The notes beneath the pieces are model-generated. The model searched no databases, was not told the DNA's origin, and was given only the letters and a program-made list of their open reading frames with translations. Shown in pieces: positions 21,552 to 34,668 of a DNA stretch of 64,000 nt. A program made the position numbers and the translations under genes. Position 1 is the stretch's first letter; every line of letters starts with the position of its first letter. The DNA is from Paulownia fortunei (taxonomy: Eukaryota; Streptophyta; Magnoliopsida; Lamiales; Paulowniaceae), in the NCBI GenBank assembly GCA_019321725.1, contig CM033107.1, forward strand, positions 16,235,445 through 16,299,444. Reading direction: 5' to 3'.

Positions 21552-24338
21552 TGTAATATCTAATTCTCACGCTACTCGCTTGGCCAATATGATTCATGCA
21601 TTACATACTACTTATATGCTAATTTGTATTAATATTTACACGGCATCTTATATAGCATTCTTAATCATTAGACCTCTAATGCTATCACATGATATTAGTG
21701 GTTAAGATCTTATAACCTAATTAAGAAATTTAATATTTAGATAAGAGATAGATTGATCAATCTATTGGATATTCATAGTTTATATGTTATAATTTTAGAA
21801 GTAATTATAAGGTAATATATTTCGATTCAACTAGATCAAGGTATTTTAAATGCATACATCCATAAACTAATAATACTTGGGATATTAAACATGATATAAT
21901 TTGATTTATGTGTCATATTTTAAGGTCCATATGTGCATATAATTTTAGAAATGAAAATTAGACAATCTATTTAAAAATTAGATGTCAATCAATTTAAAGA
22001 TCGAATGAACGGTTAAGAAATTAGGGTACAATTTATTATCTGATCGTACAAAAATTAAAATAGGTTGTAAATAAAAAAATAAATGTTGAGAAACACCAGA
22101 TTAGAGTTGTATAAGTTGTATAAAATATCATATTTAAAATTTAACAGCTCAAGCTTTGCCATCTCATGCTTTGTTATTAAGCTTAAGCTAACATCTCAAA
22201 CTAACACATCAAACCCTTCACCCTTAAGCTATGACCATACCCTTATTTTAGCCATTTCAGCTTCCAAAAATACACCTTAAGGTCTCCAAGTGCTCCAAAT
22301 TGATTCCAAGTTGAAATAAAAGCAAGAAAAGCAAAGGAGAAGTGATTACACTTATCTACGATTTTGCCTTTGGTTTTCATATTATTCTGAATGGTTTTAT
22401 TGTTTATTAAGATTTAAATATCTCTTATAAAAGTTTTAGGAAGTTTTTAGTTAGATTTTGGTGTACAAAGAAAGGGTTTTTGGTGATAAACACTTAATAG
22501 AAAATACTTGTGGCAGAAACTGTCACCTTACTATTTTCTTGTATTTTAGGCTTCAAAAGTGTATAGTATGTTGAATAAAACCTATAATTATTACCATTTA
22601 CATATCCATATATGATTTAAGAGCATTGAAATGAATTTGGATCGGTTATAAATTGAAATGGAGCATGATATTGGAGAAATACTCAAACTGCCAAAGTAGC
22701 AAAATATGTTTTGGAGTGCTGTGAAGGAGACTGAATTAGGGTAGCTAAATCCATGCATTTTGGCAATTCTATGGCTTGGTTATATGTTTTTATATGTTAG
22801 CTAAGTGTGATAAAAATTTTAGAGTGAATAAATACACCTAAGTATGCTAAAATTGCTATGAAACTTATTGTGACAGTGAAGGAAAACAGAAGATGGAAAT
22901 TTGTTCCACTTTACTACTTGGCATGTTTCAACATATCTATGATAAGATTGATGTTTAGCATTTAGAGAACTGTTATAAGAGTTATAACACATCAATTAGG
23001 TGATTTTATCATACATTTAAGATCAGAAATCAAGGTACTTAGGAGATTGTATTAGGTTTTAGTCCCTAAGTAGTAAAGTTTGATTGTTATATAGTTAAAT
23101 TAAAATTAAAGGTCCTTGTATAGGATTAAGCATATTGAACTTGTTGATTGATATCTTAAATTTTTATAAATTATTCAAACCTAAGATTGGAGAGTAATAG
23201 CTAAGAAACTAAGAAGTAAGATACGATCAATTAAAGGTAAGTAAAAATTCATTTGCAATTACAATGCATGGATATAGTATTTCTTGTCTTATCTATATTC
23301 ATGTGATCTTTGTGTCTTGATGAGTATATTATGAGTATTATAAATATCTTATAGTGCATACATTACTTGGATGGTGGGGCATGGGATCTGTTGTGTCATT
23401 GAACATGACATTCATCAATATTTACATGTGCATGCATAACACGTGCTCACAGTTGAAGTTTTGCATGCATGACATTATTTTCAGAAAGAAAATATTTTGG
23501 TTGGCCACTACTAGTGCACCGAGGCATGCGAGGCGTGCTTATGTGATATTTTGGGATGCCGTGACTCTCATGGTCTTGAGAGGGTGGACCACTTAACTGT
23601 GCCCTTATTGACTCCGTTGGTTGGAACACTTCTGGAGGATCACAGAGGAAGACAAGGGGTGGACCTTTGGTGATCCCAGGAGATGGCCCTTAGACTGAGT
23701 CAATTTGTTTATGTCCATGTGATTATTGATATTATTTAGAGGTCTATCTGGTGCATAGTAGGTAGGCCAAGGGCCCAATGATGGAAAATAATTTTGAATG
23801 AACTATTTTGGTTCAGGAGCTTGCATTCCTGGTGTGATTTCATAAAGATGCATTGCATATATGTTAGATTATAGCTTTAGCATGCATGATTTTCACTTAC
23901 TAAGCGTTAGCTCACATAGTTCATACATTGTAGGTAAGTATGGTGAGACTTGTGACCTCCAATTTGCTAGTTGTAGAGCTTTTACAGGCTTTCAAAGATC
24001 GACGTACATGGATGATGACTTGTTAGGGCTGTTTTATAAGCTGTGCTTTTCATTTTACGGTCTATTATATTATATTAGTGACCTTATCTTGTATATCACT
24101 TTCAAAACTCCATTGTAAATGAGTCTGAGTTTTGTGATGATTTTGATAGTCCTTTTTATTGTTCAAATAACTATCTATCTATATACATTGTCACAAGATG
24201 TTAAAGCACTTTACTTTATCAGTGTTATGTCAAACTAATTAACTAGAAAAAAAAAGTTATACATATGCATAAATACACAAATTATATTGCACATGTTATT
24301 TATATATATATATATATATATATTTGGAGGTTGTGACA
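21552..24338 (+). mobile_element. Solo LTR J (2.8 kb, Ty3-like)
   Basis: The segment begins TGTAATATCTAATTC and ends GGTTGTGACA. It is flanked by a perfect 5-bp duplication GATGA, sits inside the copia A 3' LTR and has no internal domain. A second copy of the same family is at 34669-37569; they share long stretches such as AGGTCTCCAAGTG and GCTTAAGCTAACATC. TG...CA ends, the 5-bp duplication and the missing PBS, PPT and coding region indicate a solo LTR left by LTR-LTR recombination. The parent family was not identified; a long-LTR Ty3 element is likely. Confidence 0.85.
24301..24323. repeat. (TA)n microsatellite
   Basis: A run of about eleven TA units lies just before the 3' end of solo LTR J. 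The sister copy K (37500-37569) has no such run there. Confidence 0.95.
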
Positions 24339-25386
24339 GATGATATTAGATGGGGATTTTCTAACGATTCATCATGAGTCATTGAAACTTGAAATGGAAT
24401 CTAAGGTTTCGACTATTAATCCATGCACTATACTTAATTAGGAGATTAGTTGACGGAAGGACCTTACGTTTATGATACTCATAATTGAAATAGGTTCACT
24501 CGTTATTTCACCTAAGTCTAGGTAGTGATGATACACTTGCTAGGTGTTTTCCATGACTTGTGAGGTTTTCAAAATTAAGGAGTTAATTAATTAAATGGAT
24601 TAATTAATCAAAATAATTATTATGATTCATAAGTTGCAAATGTTGCAAGCTCACTTCTAGCTTGTTGTGAATCTAAAGGGTCACACACAATTTGAGATGA
24701 AACATTTCTAACTTATGAATTGATCTAAAGAGTTGGATCCAATTAATTAATGGAGATTAATAAATTGAGGGTTAAATTAATTCAATGAGTTGAATTATTA
24801 TTTAATTAAAAAATTAAATTATTTAATTGGACCTAGTAAGATTAGGGAGTCCAATTGGAGTGAAATAATTATTTGATTGGATCAAATTAATTGGGTAGTC
24901 TATAAATTAAGTTAAATGTTAAATTAGTTTACTCAATTAAATAATTAGATTATTTATTGAGAATAATTTGATTAGGTGGACTGGGTGGAATTAACTAATT
25001 GAATTTGAACTAAGATAATTAATTGGATTAATTGTGCAATTTATTTTAAAGTCTAAGTCCAATTCAAAGAGGCCGATTACGAGAGGCCCATGAAGGTTGT
25101 TGAAAAATGATGGAAACTCAAAAGTTTGGAATTCTTGGGAGACCCTAAATATATTTGAAAGATATGAAGGGATAGAGTTGGAGAATTTTGGGTAAACCAA
25201 ATATCTTCCAACCAATCAAAAGGAGACTAAAAATACCAAGACTAGGACTCTTGGAATTTTTTAGTCTCATAATTATAGAATAAGGGCAGAAAATTAGAGG
25301 CTAATTTTAGCCTTCAATTTTTGGCCATTAAAGAAAAATATTAAGTAGAAAAATTATTTTCTCTTCCATCATTTGTTCCACCAAAA

Positions 25387-27297
25387 GTATGCAAAATAGT
25401 GCAATTTGATTAGTTGGTTGACTACGTTGCATACAATCATTCTAAACTGCATTGCACTTGATTATAACACCAAAGCATCAATTTTTGTCCTCTCCCTAGC
25501 CCATAAACGTGGCTCTTTGCATGAGAAGACACCAAGCATGAATCAACCAATCATCACCCTTTACTTACATTTCTTTGAAATGTCAAACAAGTCATTTTTA
25601 GCCATATTTTCTTGTGGACGCTCCTTAAAAAATTACCAGCCTTCTTCTCCAAAGTTCCTCCCAAATTTCTACACTCTCTTACTCACAAAAAATTGAATTC
25701 AATCTATAGAAATCCATAAAATACAAAGTAGAACAAGTTTCCACACTTTTAAGCTTGAAAACGTTGATTTTGAAGCTTAATTCCAATTTAATCAAGGTAT
25801 ATTTTTTTTCAATGATTCTTATGATGAATTTATATATCTTGGATGGTTACATGTTTTAGTATATTTTTGTCTGATTGAAAACTTAAGTACGTTACACTTG
25901 AAGCTAAAACCAAGCTAGTTAAGTTAGTTTCTAGCAAAATTGAAAGTCTTATTAAATATGCTTAATTTACTTGTTTCTATTGATCTTTTAATGCTTATAT
26001 TGTGTTTGGAAGTGCCTACAAATGATTGTGAACAATAGCAATTATGTTGCTTAATTGAAAGAAAGAATCAATTTAAGTTAGAATCGAGTTTTCTCAAGTT
26101 ATTTTAGATTGTGTTCAAGTTTTGGGGGTTATGCTAATATTTATATTTGGATTATTAGTTATTTAATGGCTTCCGTAATGTTTAATATCTTGAATTAGTA
26201 GTAATATATGGAGTATGCATTATTTTTGAGTTCATGCAATTGATATAGAATTGTTTAGAAAAGATTGAAAAGTGTATGTGATATTAATTAGAATAAATTA
26301 TATGATTTATTAAAAGGATATTGAAAGGTACATGGTTTAATTTTGTTAGGCCTTTAACACATTCTCTCTACCAAAGAGATTGGTTTTTCTCTTAACACAA
26401 AGTGAACTTGAGGTAAGTTGAAACTTTCATTTGTTGTATCAGAAGAATAATATAATGTTGTTTATGTTTGAATGTGATTGTCATTATTTATCAAATGATG
26501 TAATGTTTGATACATTTATGATTCATGAAGCATGATACTATATTAAGAATACAATGAGGTTTTGAAAAGGAAGTATGGTACTTGATTAATGATCGCGTAG
26601 GCAAGGGATGCATGAGGCACTGACGGACCCAACAACTAGTGGCAAATAATTAAGGTTGAAAAATCGGTGTAGAAAAGTTTCAATGAATAAGACAGAATAT
26701 GGTTAATACTTGAGGTTGAAAGATGAAGTATGGAAACCCCATATGATTTCTCTTATTGGTCAATCATTATGAATAGATTCTAAAAACAACAATCTATTAT
26801 TATTAGTTGGGTACCAGACTTCAAGGAACCTAAAGAATGATTTATGAATGAAAGTTATTAAATTAAATAATGCATTTAATTATATGTGTGACTTGCGTGT
26901 ACGCTATTTGTTATTGCATCATTTTCACCTTACTGAGACTTTAACTCATTAGATCCATGTGATACAGGTGCAAGGTTTAGAGGTTGATTAAGTCTCCAGA
27001 GTAGCCGGATGGAGATCTGTTCATATACCATGCTTCGAGCTATTTTGAAAAGTCTGCTTTATTTTTAAATAAGCTGCTCTATTATAGTTTTGGAAATAGA
27101 TGTACTCAGTTTAAATTTATGTATATGGTGTGTTTAAAACTAAATGAAACAACAAATGAATTCAAGTTATTTCTCTTATAGCCAAAAAGGGGAACTTTTA
27201 TTAAAACCATAACTCTAGTATTGATGAAAAGTTAACATTTCTTGACTTAACTGTATCAGCTTATTTTGGTTCTGCAGTTAGGTTAAGGGGTGTTACA
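25387..27297 (+). repeat. Gypsy-C 5' LTR, 5'-truncated
   Basis: Homology to the 3' LTR starts at AAAAGTATGCAAAATAGTGC (about 25383), which corresponds to about 32288 in the 3' LTR. The first ~370 bp, including the TGTAAT start, are gone. The end GGGGTGTTACA at 27297 is intact and followed by a PBS. Confidence 0.88.
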
Positions 27298-27302
27298 ATT
27301 TG

Positions 27303-27314
27303 TGGTATCAGAAC
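27303..27314 (+). other. Primer-binding site (tRNA-iMet), gypsy-C
   Basis: TGGTATCAGAAC begins five bases after the LTR end and differs from the gypsy-1 site only in the last two bases. Confidence 0.88.
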
Positions 27315-27500
27315 GGAGGTTTAGTCATTCCTATATATATAAGAAGGCATATGAACACATCCTGTCTGGGAAATTTGGTCAATTATTTGTTTATTTGCTT
27401 TTATGTTTACTTGATTAAATTTCATTTTATGTTATTGTCGTGATTATACATTTGTTATTAGTTAATGAATGAAATGAGATTGGGTAATGCATATCAGGTC

Positions 27501-28440
27501 ATGGCACCAAAAAAGAAGACAATGGATGATCATGAGGGTAATTATAGTTTGGTGAATAATTTGGCTGATCACATTCAACAACAGACTAGAATATATGGTG
27601 AATAGATACAACAATTGCTAGATATGCAACAAAGAAGACAAGAACAGAATCAGCAACTTCATTCACCATAAGCTCGACTTCACAAATTATGTATAAGAAA
27701 TTTAGAAAGATGGAACTTGTTGATTTTAATGGTGGGTCTGATCCCATGGTTGCAGAGGAATAGGTGAAATCTTTAGACACTATCTTTGACTACATACGAA
27801 TTGATGATGTTGAGAAGGTACTCTGTGCAATTTTCTTATTGAAGAATGATACTAGAACCTGGTGGGAAGGAGCTAAACTTATAGTAAATATAGAAGAGCT
27901 AACTTGAAAGAGGTTAAAAATAATTTTTTATGATAAGTATTTCACTAGAGATGCTAGGTCGAATGAAAGAATTCTTGGAGTTAAAACAAAGAGGAATGTC
28001 TGTATGTGATTATGTGCAAAAAATTGAATAGGGTTGCAAGTATGTTCCATACATCGCCCGAGACAATAATGAGAAAATGGATCATTTCCTAAGGGGCCTT
28101 AATCCTAAAATTAGAAGAGATGTGAGAATATTTTCAATAACATAGTTCATAGAACTGGTGGACAAGGCTTTGATGGTTCACTTAGATGAGAAAGAAATTG
28201 AGAAATTTCATCAACAAAAGAAGCAAGTATTCACTCTCATAAATCTAAATCAGTGGAAGAAATAAGAGCAAAAAATCAAATCAAGAGAATAAAAAATGTC
28301 CTAGAGTTGGGCAGACTTCTACTACAATTAAAAGGCCTAAATGTGCTAAGTGTGGGATGAATCATTTTGGGAATGCTTTAGTTGTACTTATCGTTGCTTT
28401 AAGTGTAAGAAGCCTGGACATATAGCAAATGATTGCCCAA
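27501..28440 (+). pseudogene. Gypsy-C gag (decayed)
   Basis: The reading starts at ATG 27501 with [16 protein letters not shown]. It is soon broken by stops, but the Gag order of gypsy-1 remains visible: [10 protein letters not shown] near 27850, a [16 protein letters not shown] segment near 28035 and a complete CCHC zinc knuckle CFKCKKPGHIANDC at 28395-28436. This copy has no gag duplication, which shows that the ~870-bp repeat in gypsy-1 is not the normal family structure. Confidence 0.8.
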
Positions 28441-28987
28441 TAGTACAAGGGAGAGTTCAAGGGAGAGTATATGCAATGACACAAGAATAAGCTGATGCAG
28501 ATGCTTTCGTAGTCACAGGTACTATTTTAATTTTTAGGATACCTGCAGTTGCATTGATAGATTCAGGATCTACGCATTCATTTGCATCCCATGCATTTGT
28601 GAGAAAATTGGGCATTACACCAGATTTATTAAACATAGGTACAATATGACAGTTCCATTCTAGGAAAAAATAAATTCCAACCAAATGTTAAGGGCTTGTT
28701 CTATTCAGATTAGTGATAAGACACTCTATGCGGATCTAGTTATTTTACCAATGCCAAATTTTGAGGTTATTCTCGGTATGGAATGGCTTATCTAATATCA
28801 TGCAATAATTGATTGTAATAAGAAGATTGTGATTTTTCAGCCACCTAGAGAAGAACAGTTTATGTTTAGTGGTACCTCATTGTCACAGTCCTTACCAATT
28901 ATAACTGCTTTGAAAGCTCAAAAGATGTTGAATAAAGGTTGTGTTGGATATTTGGCAAGTATACTGGATACCTTGGTCGAAGCATAA
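28441..28987 (+). pseudogene. Gypsy-C protease (decayed)
   Basis: GRVYAMTQE near 28465 is followed by ALIDSGSTHSFAS with the aspartic-protease box DSGS at 28560-28571, then a degraded region equivalent to ILGMDWL (here ILGMEWL, near 28772). Stops and at least one frameshift are present. Confidence 0.78.
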
Positions 28988-29840
28988 TTGAAGCTAGAAA
29001 ATGTAGATATGGTTCAAGAATTTCTTGAGGTATTTCCAGACGATTTACCAAGACTGCCACTAGATCGAGAGATTGAATTTGTGATTGATGTTATGCTAGG
29101 GACTACCCATATTAAAGCACCATATCGAATGGCACCAACAGATTTGAAAGAGTTAAAAGTTCAATTGCAAGATTTACTTGATAAAGGTTTTATTCGCCCT
29201 AGTTATTCTTCTTGGGGAGAACCTGTGTTGTTCGTGAAAAAGAAGGATGGCACATTGCGGTTATTGATTATAGAAAGTTGAATAAAGTAATAGTCAAGAA
29301 TAAGTATCCACTTGCAAGAATAGATTATTTGTTTGATCAATTGCAGGAGCATCAGTATTTTCCAAAATTAATTTGCGCTCTGGGTATCATCAATTGAAGA
29401 TCAAGGAAGAAGACATATAAAAGACTGCATTCTGAACAAGGTATGGACATTATGAATTTCTAGTGATGCCTTTCGCTTTAACCAATGCCCCTGCAGCTTT
29501 TATGGATCAATGAATAGGGCGTTTAAGCAATATCTCGATAAATTTGTGATTGTGTTTATTAATGACATCTTAATTTATTCATGGATAAAGAAGTGCGCAA
29601 GGAATATTTGAAGATTGTGTTGCAAGTTCTTAAGGAAATACATTTGTATGCTAAATTCAATAAGTGCGAATTTTAGCTTGAGCAAGTGGTATTCTAGGTC
29701 ATATAGTATCCAAGAATGGTATTTTCATTGATCCAGGGAAGGTAGAAGCTATCACTAAGTGGCCAACACCAACAAATGTATAAGAAGTAAGGAGTTTCTT
29801 AGGATTAGCAGGGTACTGTCGATGATTTGTTCAGGGGTTT
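28988..29840 (+). pseudogene. Gypsy-C reverse transcriptase (decayed)
   Basis: The segment 28988-29281 encodes [13 protein letters not shown], then [20 protein letters not shown] and [20 protein letters not shown] frameshift follows, then NKYPLARIDYLFDQL near 29300. The catalytic box reads FIND at 29555-29566, where FIDD is expected, so one catalytic aspartate is replaced by asparagine. The RT end near 29800 is degraded FLGLAGYCR. The enzyme is inactive by motif and by frame. Confidence 0.82.
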
Positions 29841-30480
29841 TCAAAGATAGCAACTTTATTGACAATGTTGACAAGAAAGAATGTGAAGTTATTGTGGACC
29901 AATGCTTGTAAAATAAGTTTTCAGGAATTGAAACATAAATTGACTACAGTTTCTATTCTTACCATTCCAACAGAAAATGGTGGATTTGTGGTGTATAGCG
30001 ATGCTTCAAAAAATGGTTTGGGTGTTGTTTTGATACAAAATTGGAAGGTTATTTCCTATGCTTCAAGGTAATTGAAGGAGTATGAAAAGAATTGCCCAAC
30101 CCATGATTTGAAACTTGCTATTGTGGTTTTTGCTTTGAAAATTTGGAGACATTATTTGTATGGTGAGAAGTGTAAGATATACACAAATCATAAGAGTTTG
30201 AAGTACTTCTTTACGCAAAAGGAGTTGAATATGAGACAAAGAAGATGGTTAGAACTTGTGAAGGATTACGATTATGTGATCAACTATCATTCTCGTAAAG
30301 TGAATGTGGTTACAAATGCATTGAGAAAAAAATGCACGTCTTTTTTTTTTGTCATACAAAAGTCAATATTACTGGATTTGCAGAGATTAGAACTTGAAAT
30401 TGTACCTAAAGGGAAAAAGTGTTCATTGTGAGCCTTAGTATTGACACCTGTACTTCAAGATAGAATTAAATAAGGTTAAA
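29841..30480 (+). pseudogene. Gypsy-C RNase H (decayed)
   Basis: 29859-30071 encodes NVKLLWTNACKISFQELKHK and YSDASKNGLGVVL. After one stop, 30072-30431 encodes [20 protein letters not shown], the tract [11 protein letters not shown] (gypsy-1 has [11 protein letters not shown]) and a degraded [13 protein letters not shown] tail. The Asp-to-Asn change is a further loss in the active-site region. Confidence 0.82.
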
Positions 30481-31915
30481 AGGTGGATATGTATTTGTGT
30501 AGATTGAAAAGAAATATTGATGCTGGAAAGAGGCCAGACTTCTCTCTTACTGATGATGAAATTATTCGATATAAAAGGAGACTGTGTGTGCCATTTGATA
30601 AGGCCATGAAAGGAGATATTTTAGAAAAAGCTCATACTACTCCCTACTCGGTATATCCAGGTAGCACAAAAATATATAAGGACTTACAACTACATTATTA
30701 ATGGCTTAAAATAAAAAGAGATCTAGAAAAATTTATGGTAAAATGTCTAACTTGTCAATAGGTTAAGGTTGAACATCAAAGACCATCAGGGTTGTTGAAG
30801 TCTTTGTTGATTCCAGAGTGGAAATAGAAGCACATTATAATGGACTTTGTGCTTGGATTTCCTAGAACTCAAAAGGGGTATAATTCCATATGGGTGATTA
30901 TTGATAGATTAACTAAATCAGCCCTTTTTTCCACTGAAATCCACATATAATATGGACTAGTATGCTAAACAATATATTAAAGAGCTAGTCAGGTTACAGA
31001 GAGTGTCAGTTTCAATAGTGTTCGACAAAGATCCTAAGTTTACATCTATATTTTGGAAAAGCTTACACAGTGCCATGGGAATGAAACTTACATTTAGTAC
31101 ATCATTTCCTCCACAAAGTGATGGGCAATCAAATAGGGTTATTCAGATATTAAAGGATATATCAAGAGCTTGTATGCTAGATTTTTAAGGGAGTTGGGAT
31201 GCGAAGCTTCCATTAGAGGAGTTTACTTATAATAATAACTACCAATCAACAATTGGAATGGCATTATATGAAGCATTATATGAAAGGAAATATAGATCTC
31301 TAGTTCATTGGGATGAAGTTGGAGAACAAAGCTTACTTGGTTTGGAAATAGTTCAACATACCGCTAAGGTAGTGGAGAAGATATAAGAGAGAATGAAGAT
31401 CGCATAGAGTAAACAGAAAAGTTATGCAAATAAATGGAGAAAAGATCTAGAGTTTGCCATTAGAGATCATGTGTTCTTAAAGGTAGCTCCCATGAAAGGT
31501 GTCATGAGATTTGAAAAGAAAGGAAAACTCAGCCCAAGGTATGTCAGCCCATTCGAGATTCTCGAAAGAGTTGGTGATAAAGCTTATAGAGTAGCCTTAC
31601 CTCCGTCATTATCTAATGTTCACAATATTTTCCATGTGTCTATGTTGAGAAAGTACATTTCAAACCCCTCTCATGTATTGAGTTATAAACTATTGGAATT
31701 TACTCCTGATTTAGCTTATGAAGAGAAACCAATGTAAATTCTGGATCGAAGGGAAAAAAAGTTGAGAACAAAAAAGATTCAACTTGTTAAAGTATTGTGG
31801 AAAATCATTCTATAGAAGAGGCCACATGGGAAAGAGAAGAAAAATGCAGAATAAGTATCCAGAATTATTTGGTACATCAAATTTTGAAGATAAAATTTTA
31901 TAAGGAATGAAGGAT
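30481..31915 (+). pseudogene. Gypsy-C integrase and chromodomain (decayed)
   Basis: The region runs from YPGSTKIYKDLQLHY near 30655 through KCLTCQ near 30745. The core shows MDFVLGFPRTQKGYNSIW near 30840, FDKDPKFTS near 31020 and a FPPQSDGQSNRVIQ stretch near 31105. In the last, the position of the catalytic glutamate (SERVIQ-type) reads Asn. The GPY/F-like RYVSPFEIL lies near 31540 and a frameshifted chromodomain at 31740-31870. As in gypsy-1, the Pol frame runs into the LTR start. Confidence 0.8.
31901..31914 (+). other. Polypurine tract of gypsy-C
   Basis: TAAGGAATGAAGGA lies just before the 3' LTR start TGTAAT at 31916 (about one base apart). Confidence 0.8.
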
Positions 31916-33821
31916 TGTAATACCCAATTATCTCCTGCATAGCCAATAATAAGTATATTGCATGAATATGCATCTAATCAATGTATATTATCAGATTATA
32001 ACATACAAATAGCATGATTGCACAAATATGAATAATTGTTACTATATGCTCCAATTATGCTTTAACATGCATTAGTACATGAAATATGAGATCAAACTTT
32101 TGGTTCTTGATTTAACATATTCCTTAAGTGCATTTTTGCAGTGAAAAGCTCAGTATTTCGATTAGGAAGATTGATGTATTGAATGGCCATGAAATGAGTT
32201 ATTTGTATTGCTCCATACTTGTTACATTCTAAATTAATTATTTTCTTGAATATTTGCTTGAAATATGTTATATTTTGCTAAGAACTAAAAGTATGCAAAA
32301 TAGTGCAATTTGATTAGTTGGTTGACTATGTTGCATAAAATTATTCTAAACCGTATTGCACTTGATTATAACACCAAAACATCAATTTTTGTCATCTTCC
32401 TAACCCATAAACATGGCTCTTTGCATGGGAAGACACCAAGTATGAGTTAACCAATCATTACCCTCCACTTACCTCTCTATAAAATATCAAACAAGTCATT
32501 TTTAGCTATATTTTCTTGTGGAAGCTCCTAAAAAATGACCAGCCTTCTTCTTCAAACTTTCTCCCAAATTTCTACAGTCTCTTACTCACAAAAAAATTGA
32601 ATTCAATCTATAATAATCCATAAAATACAAAGTAGCACAAGTTTTCACCCTTTTAAGCTTGAAAACCATTGATTTTGAAGTTTATTTCTAATTTAATCAA
32701 GGTATATTCTTTTTCAATATTTCTTAAGATAAATTTATAGTATCTTGGATGGTTACATGTTTTAGTATAATTTTGTATGATTGAAAACTTTAGTAGGTTA
32801 CACTGGAAGCCAAAATCAAACTAGTTAAGTTAGTTTCTATCAAAATAGAAAGCCTTATGAAATATGCTTAATTTACTTATTTCTAATGATCTTGTAATGG
32901 TTATATTGTGTTTAGAAGTGCTTACAAATGATTGTGAATAATAACAATTTAAGTTAGAATCGAGTTTACTCATACTATTTTCGATTGTGTTCAAATTTTG
33001 GGGGTTGCCCTAATATTTATGCTTGGATTATTAGTTATTTAATGGTTGTCCTAACATTTAATGCCTTGAATTAGTAGTAAAATATAGAGTATGCATTGTT
33101 TTTGAGGTCATGCAATTGATATGGAATTGTTTACAAAAGATTGAAAAGTGTATGTGATTTTAATTAGAATAGATTATGTGATTTATTAAAAAAATATTCA
33201 ATGGTACGTGATTTGATTATATTAGGACTTTAACACATCCTATCTTCCAAAAAGATTGGCCTTTTCACTTAGCACAAAGTGGACTTGAGGTAAGTTGAAA
33301 CTTTTATGTATGGTATCACAAGAATCATATAATGTTGTTCATGTTTTAATGTGATTGTCATTATTTGTCAAATGATGTAATGTTTGATGCATTTATGGTT
33401 CATGCAGTATGATACTATATTAAGAATATAATGAGGTTTTGAAAAGGAAGTATGGTACTTGATTAATGGTCTGGTAGGCAAGGGACGCATGGGAGGACAG
33501 GCGGACCCAATAAATGGTGGCAAATACTTGAAGTTGAAAAATCGGTATAGGAAAGCCATAATGAATGAGACAGAAAATGGCAAATACTTGAGGTTGAAAG
33601 ACCAAGTACGAAAATCCCTTATTATTTCTCTTATTGGCCAATCATTATGAACAGGTTTCTAAAACCACAGTCTATCACTATTAGTTGGACACCACACTTC
33701 AACAGCCCTAAAGAATGATTTATGAATAAAAGTTATTAAATTGAATAATGTATTTAAGTCTTTATGTGGCTTACATGTACGGTATTTGTTATTGCATTAG
33801 TTTTACCTTACTGAATGTTTA
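31916..33821 (+). repeat. Gypsy-C 3' LTR, left piece
   Basis: This piece starts TGTAATACCC at 31916 after the PPT and matches the 5' LTR from about 32288 onward. It is interrupted after GTTTA (33817-33821) by solo LTR D and resumes at 39029. Confidence 0.88.
33817..33821. repeat. Target-site duplication of solo LTR D
   Basis: GTTTA here pairs with TTTTA at 39024-39028 (one mismatch). Confidence 0.75.
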
Positions 33822-34663
33822 TATAACTCCCCTTAACCTAACTGCAGAACCTAAACAAGCTAATACAGTTAAGTCAACAAATGTTAACTTTTCAACCATA
33901 AGAGTTATGGTTTTAATCAAAGTTCTCCTTTTTGGCTATAAGAGAAAGAATTTGAATTCATTTATTGTTCTATTTCATTTTAAATACACCATATACATAA
34001 ATCAAAACTGAGTACATCTGTTTACAAAACCATAACATAACGGCTTATTTAAAAACAAAATAGAGTTTTCATAATAGGTAACAAAATAGCTCGAAGCATG
34101 GCATATGAACAAATCTTTGTCCGACCGCTCCAACTCAGTCAACTTCTAAACCTGTACATTTTCACCTGCATCACATGAATCTAATGTGCTAAAAGCTTAG
34201 CTAGGTGAAACTAATGAAATAACAATAGCATACATGCACATCTCATAAATCATTAAATACATTATTTAATTTAATAACTTTCATTCATAAATCATTATTT
34301 AGGGTTATTGAAGTGTAATACCTAACTAATAGCAATAAACCGTAATTTTCGAAATCTATTCATAATGATTGGCTAATAAGAGAAATAATACGGGATTTTC
34401 ATACTTAATTTTTCAACATCAGGTATTAGCCGTATTCTGTCTCATTCACTGTGGCTTTCCTATACCAGTTTTTCAACCTCAAGTATTTGCCACCATTGTT
34501 AGGTCTACCGGTCCCTCCTGCGTCCCTTGTCTACCCGACCATCAATCAAGTACCATACTTCTTTTTCAAAAACGTCATTATATTTTTAATAGTATCATGC
34601 TTCATGAACCATAAATGTATCAAACATTACATCATTTAACAAATAATGACAATCACATTAAAA

Positions 34664-34668
34664 CATAA
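34664..34668. repeat. Target-site duplication of solo LTR K
   Basis: CATAA at 34664-34668 is repeated exactly at 37570-37574. Confidence 0.9.

Larger units (their letters stand above)
20889..25386 (+). mobile_element. Copia A 3' LTR, interrupted and 3'-truncated
   Basis: The LTR starts TGTAGAGTAG after the PPT and runs to 21551. It is interrupted by solo LTR J and resumes at 24344. Homology with the 5' LTR (3767-5629) is clear, for example the TCATGAGTCATT block at 24370 and the ATTTGTTCCACCAAAA end at 25372. It stops at about 25386, roughly 400 bp before its expected GAACCCAACA end, where a truncated Ty3 LTR begins. Confidence 0.78.
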
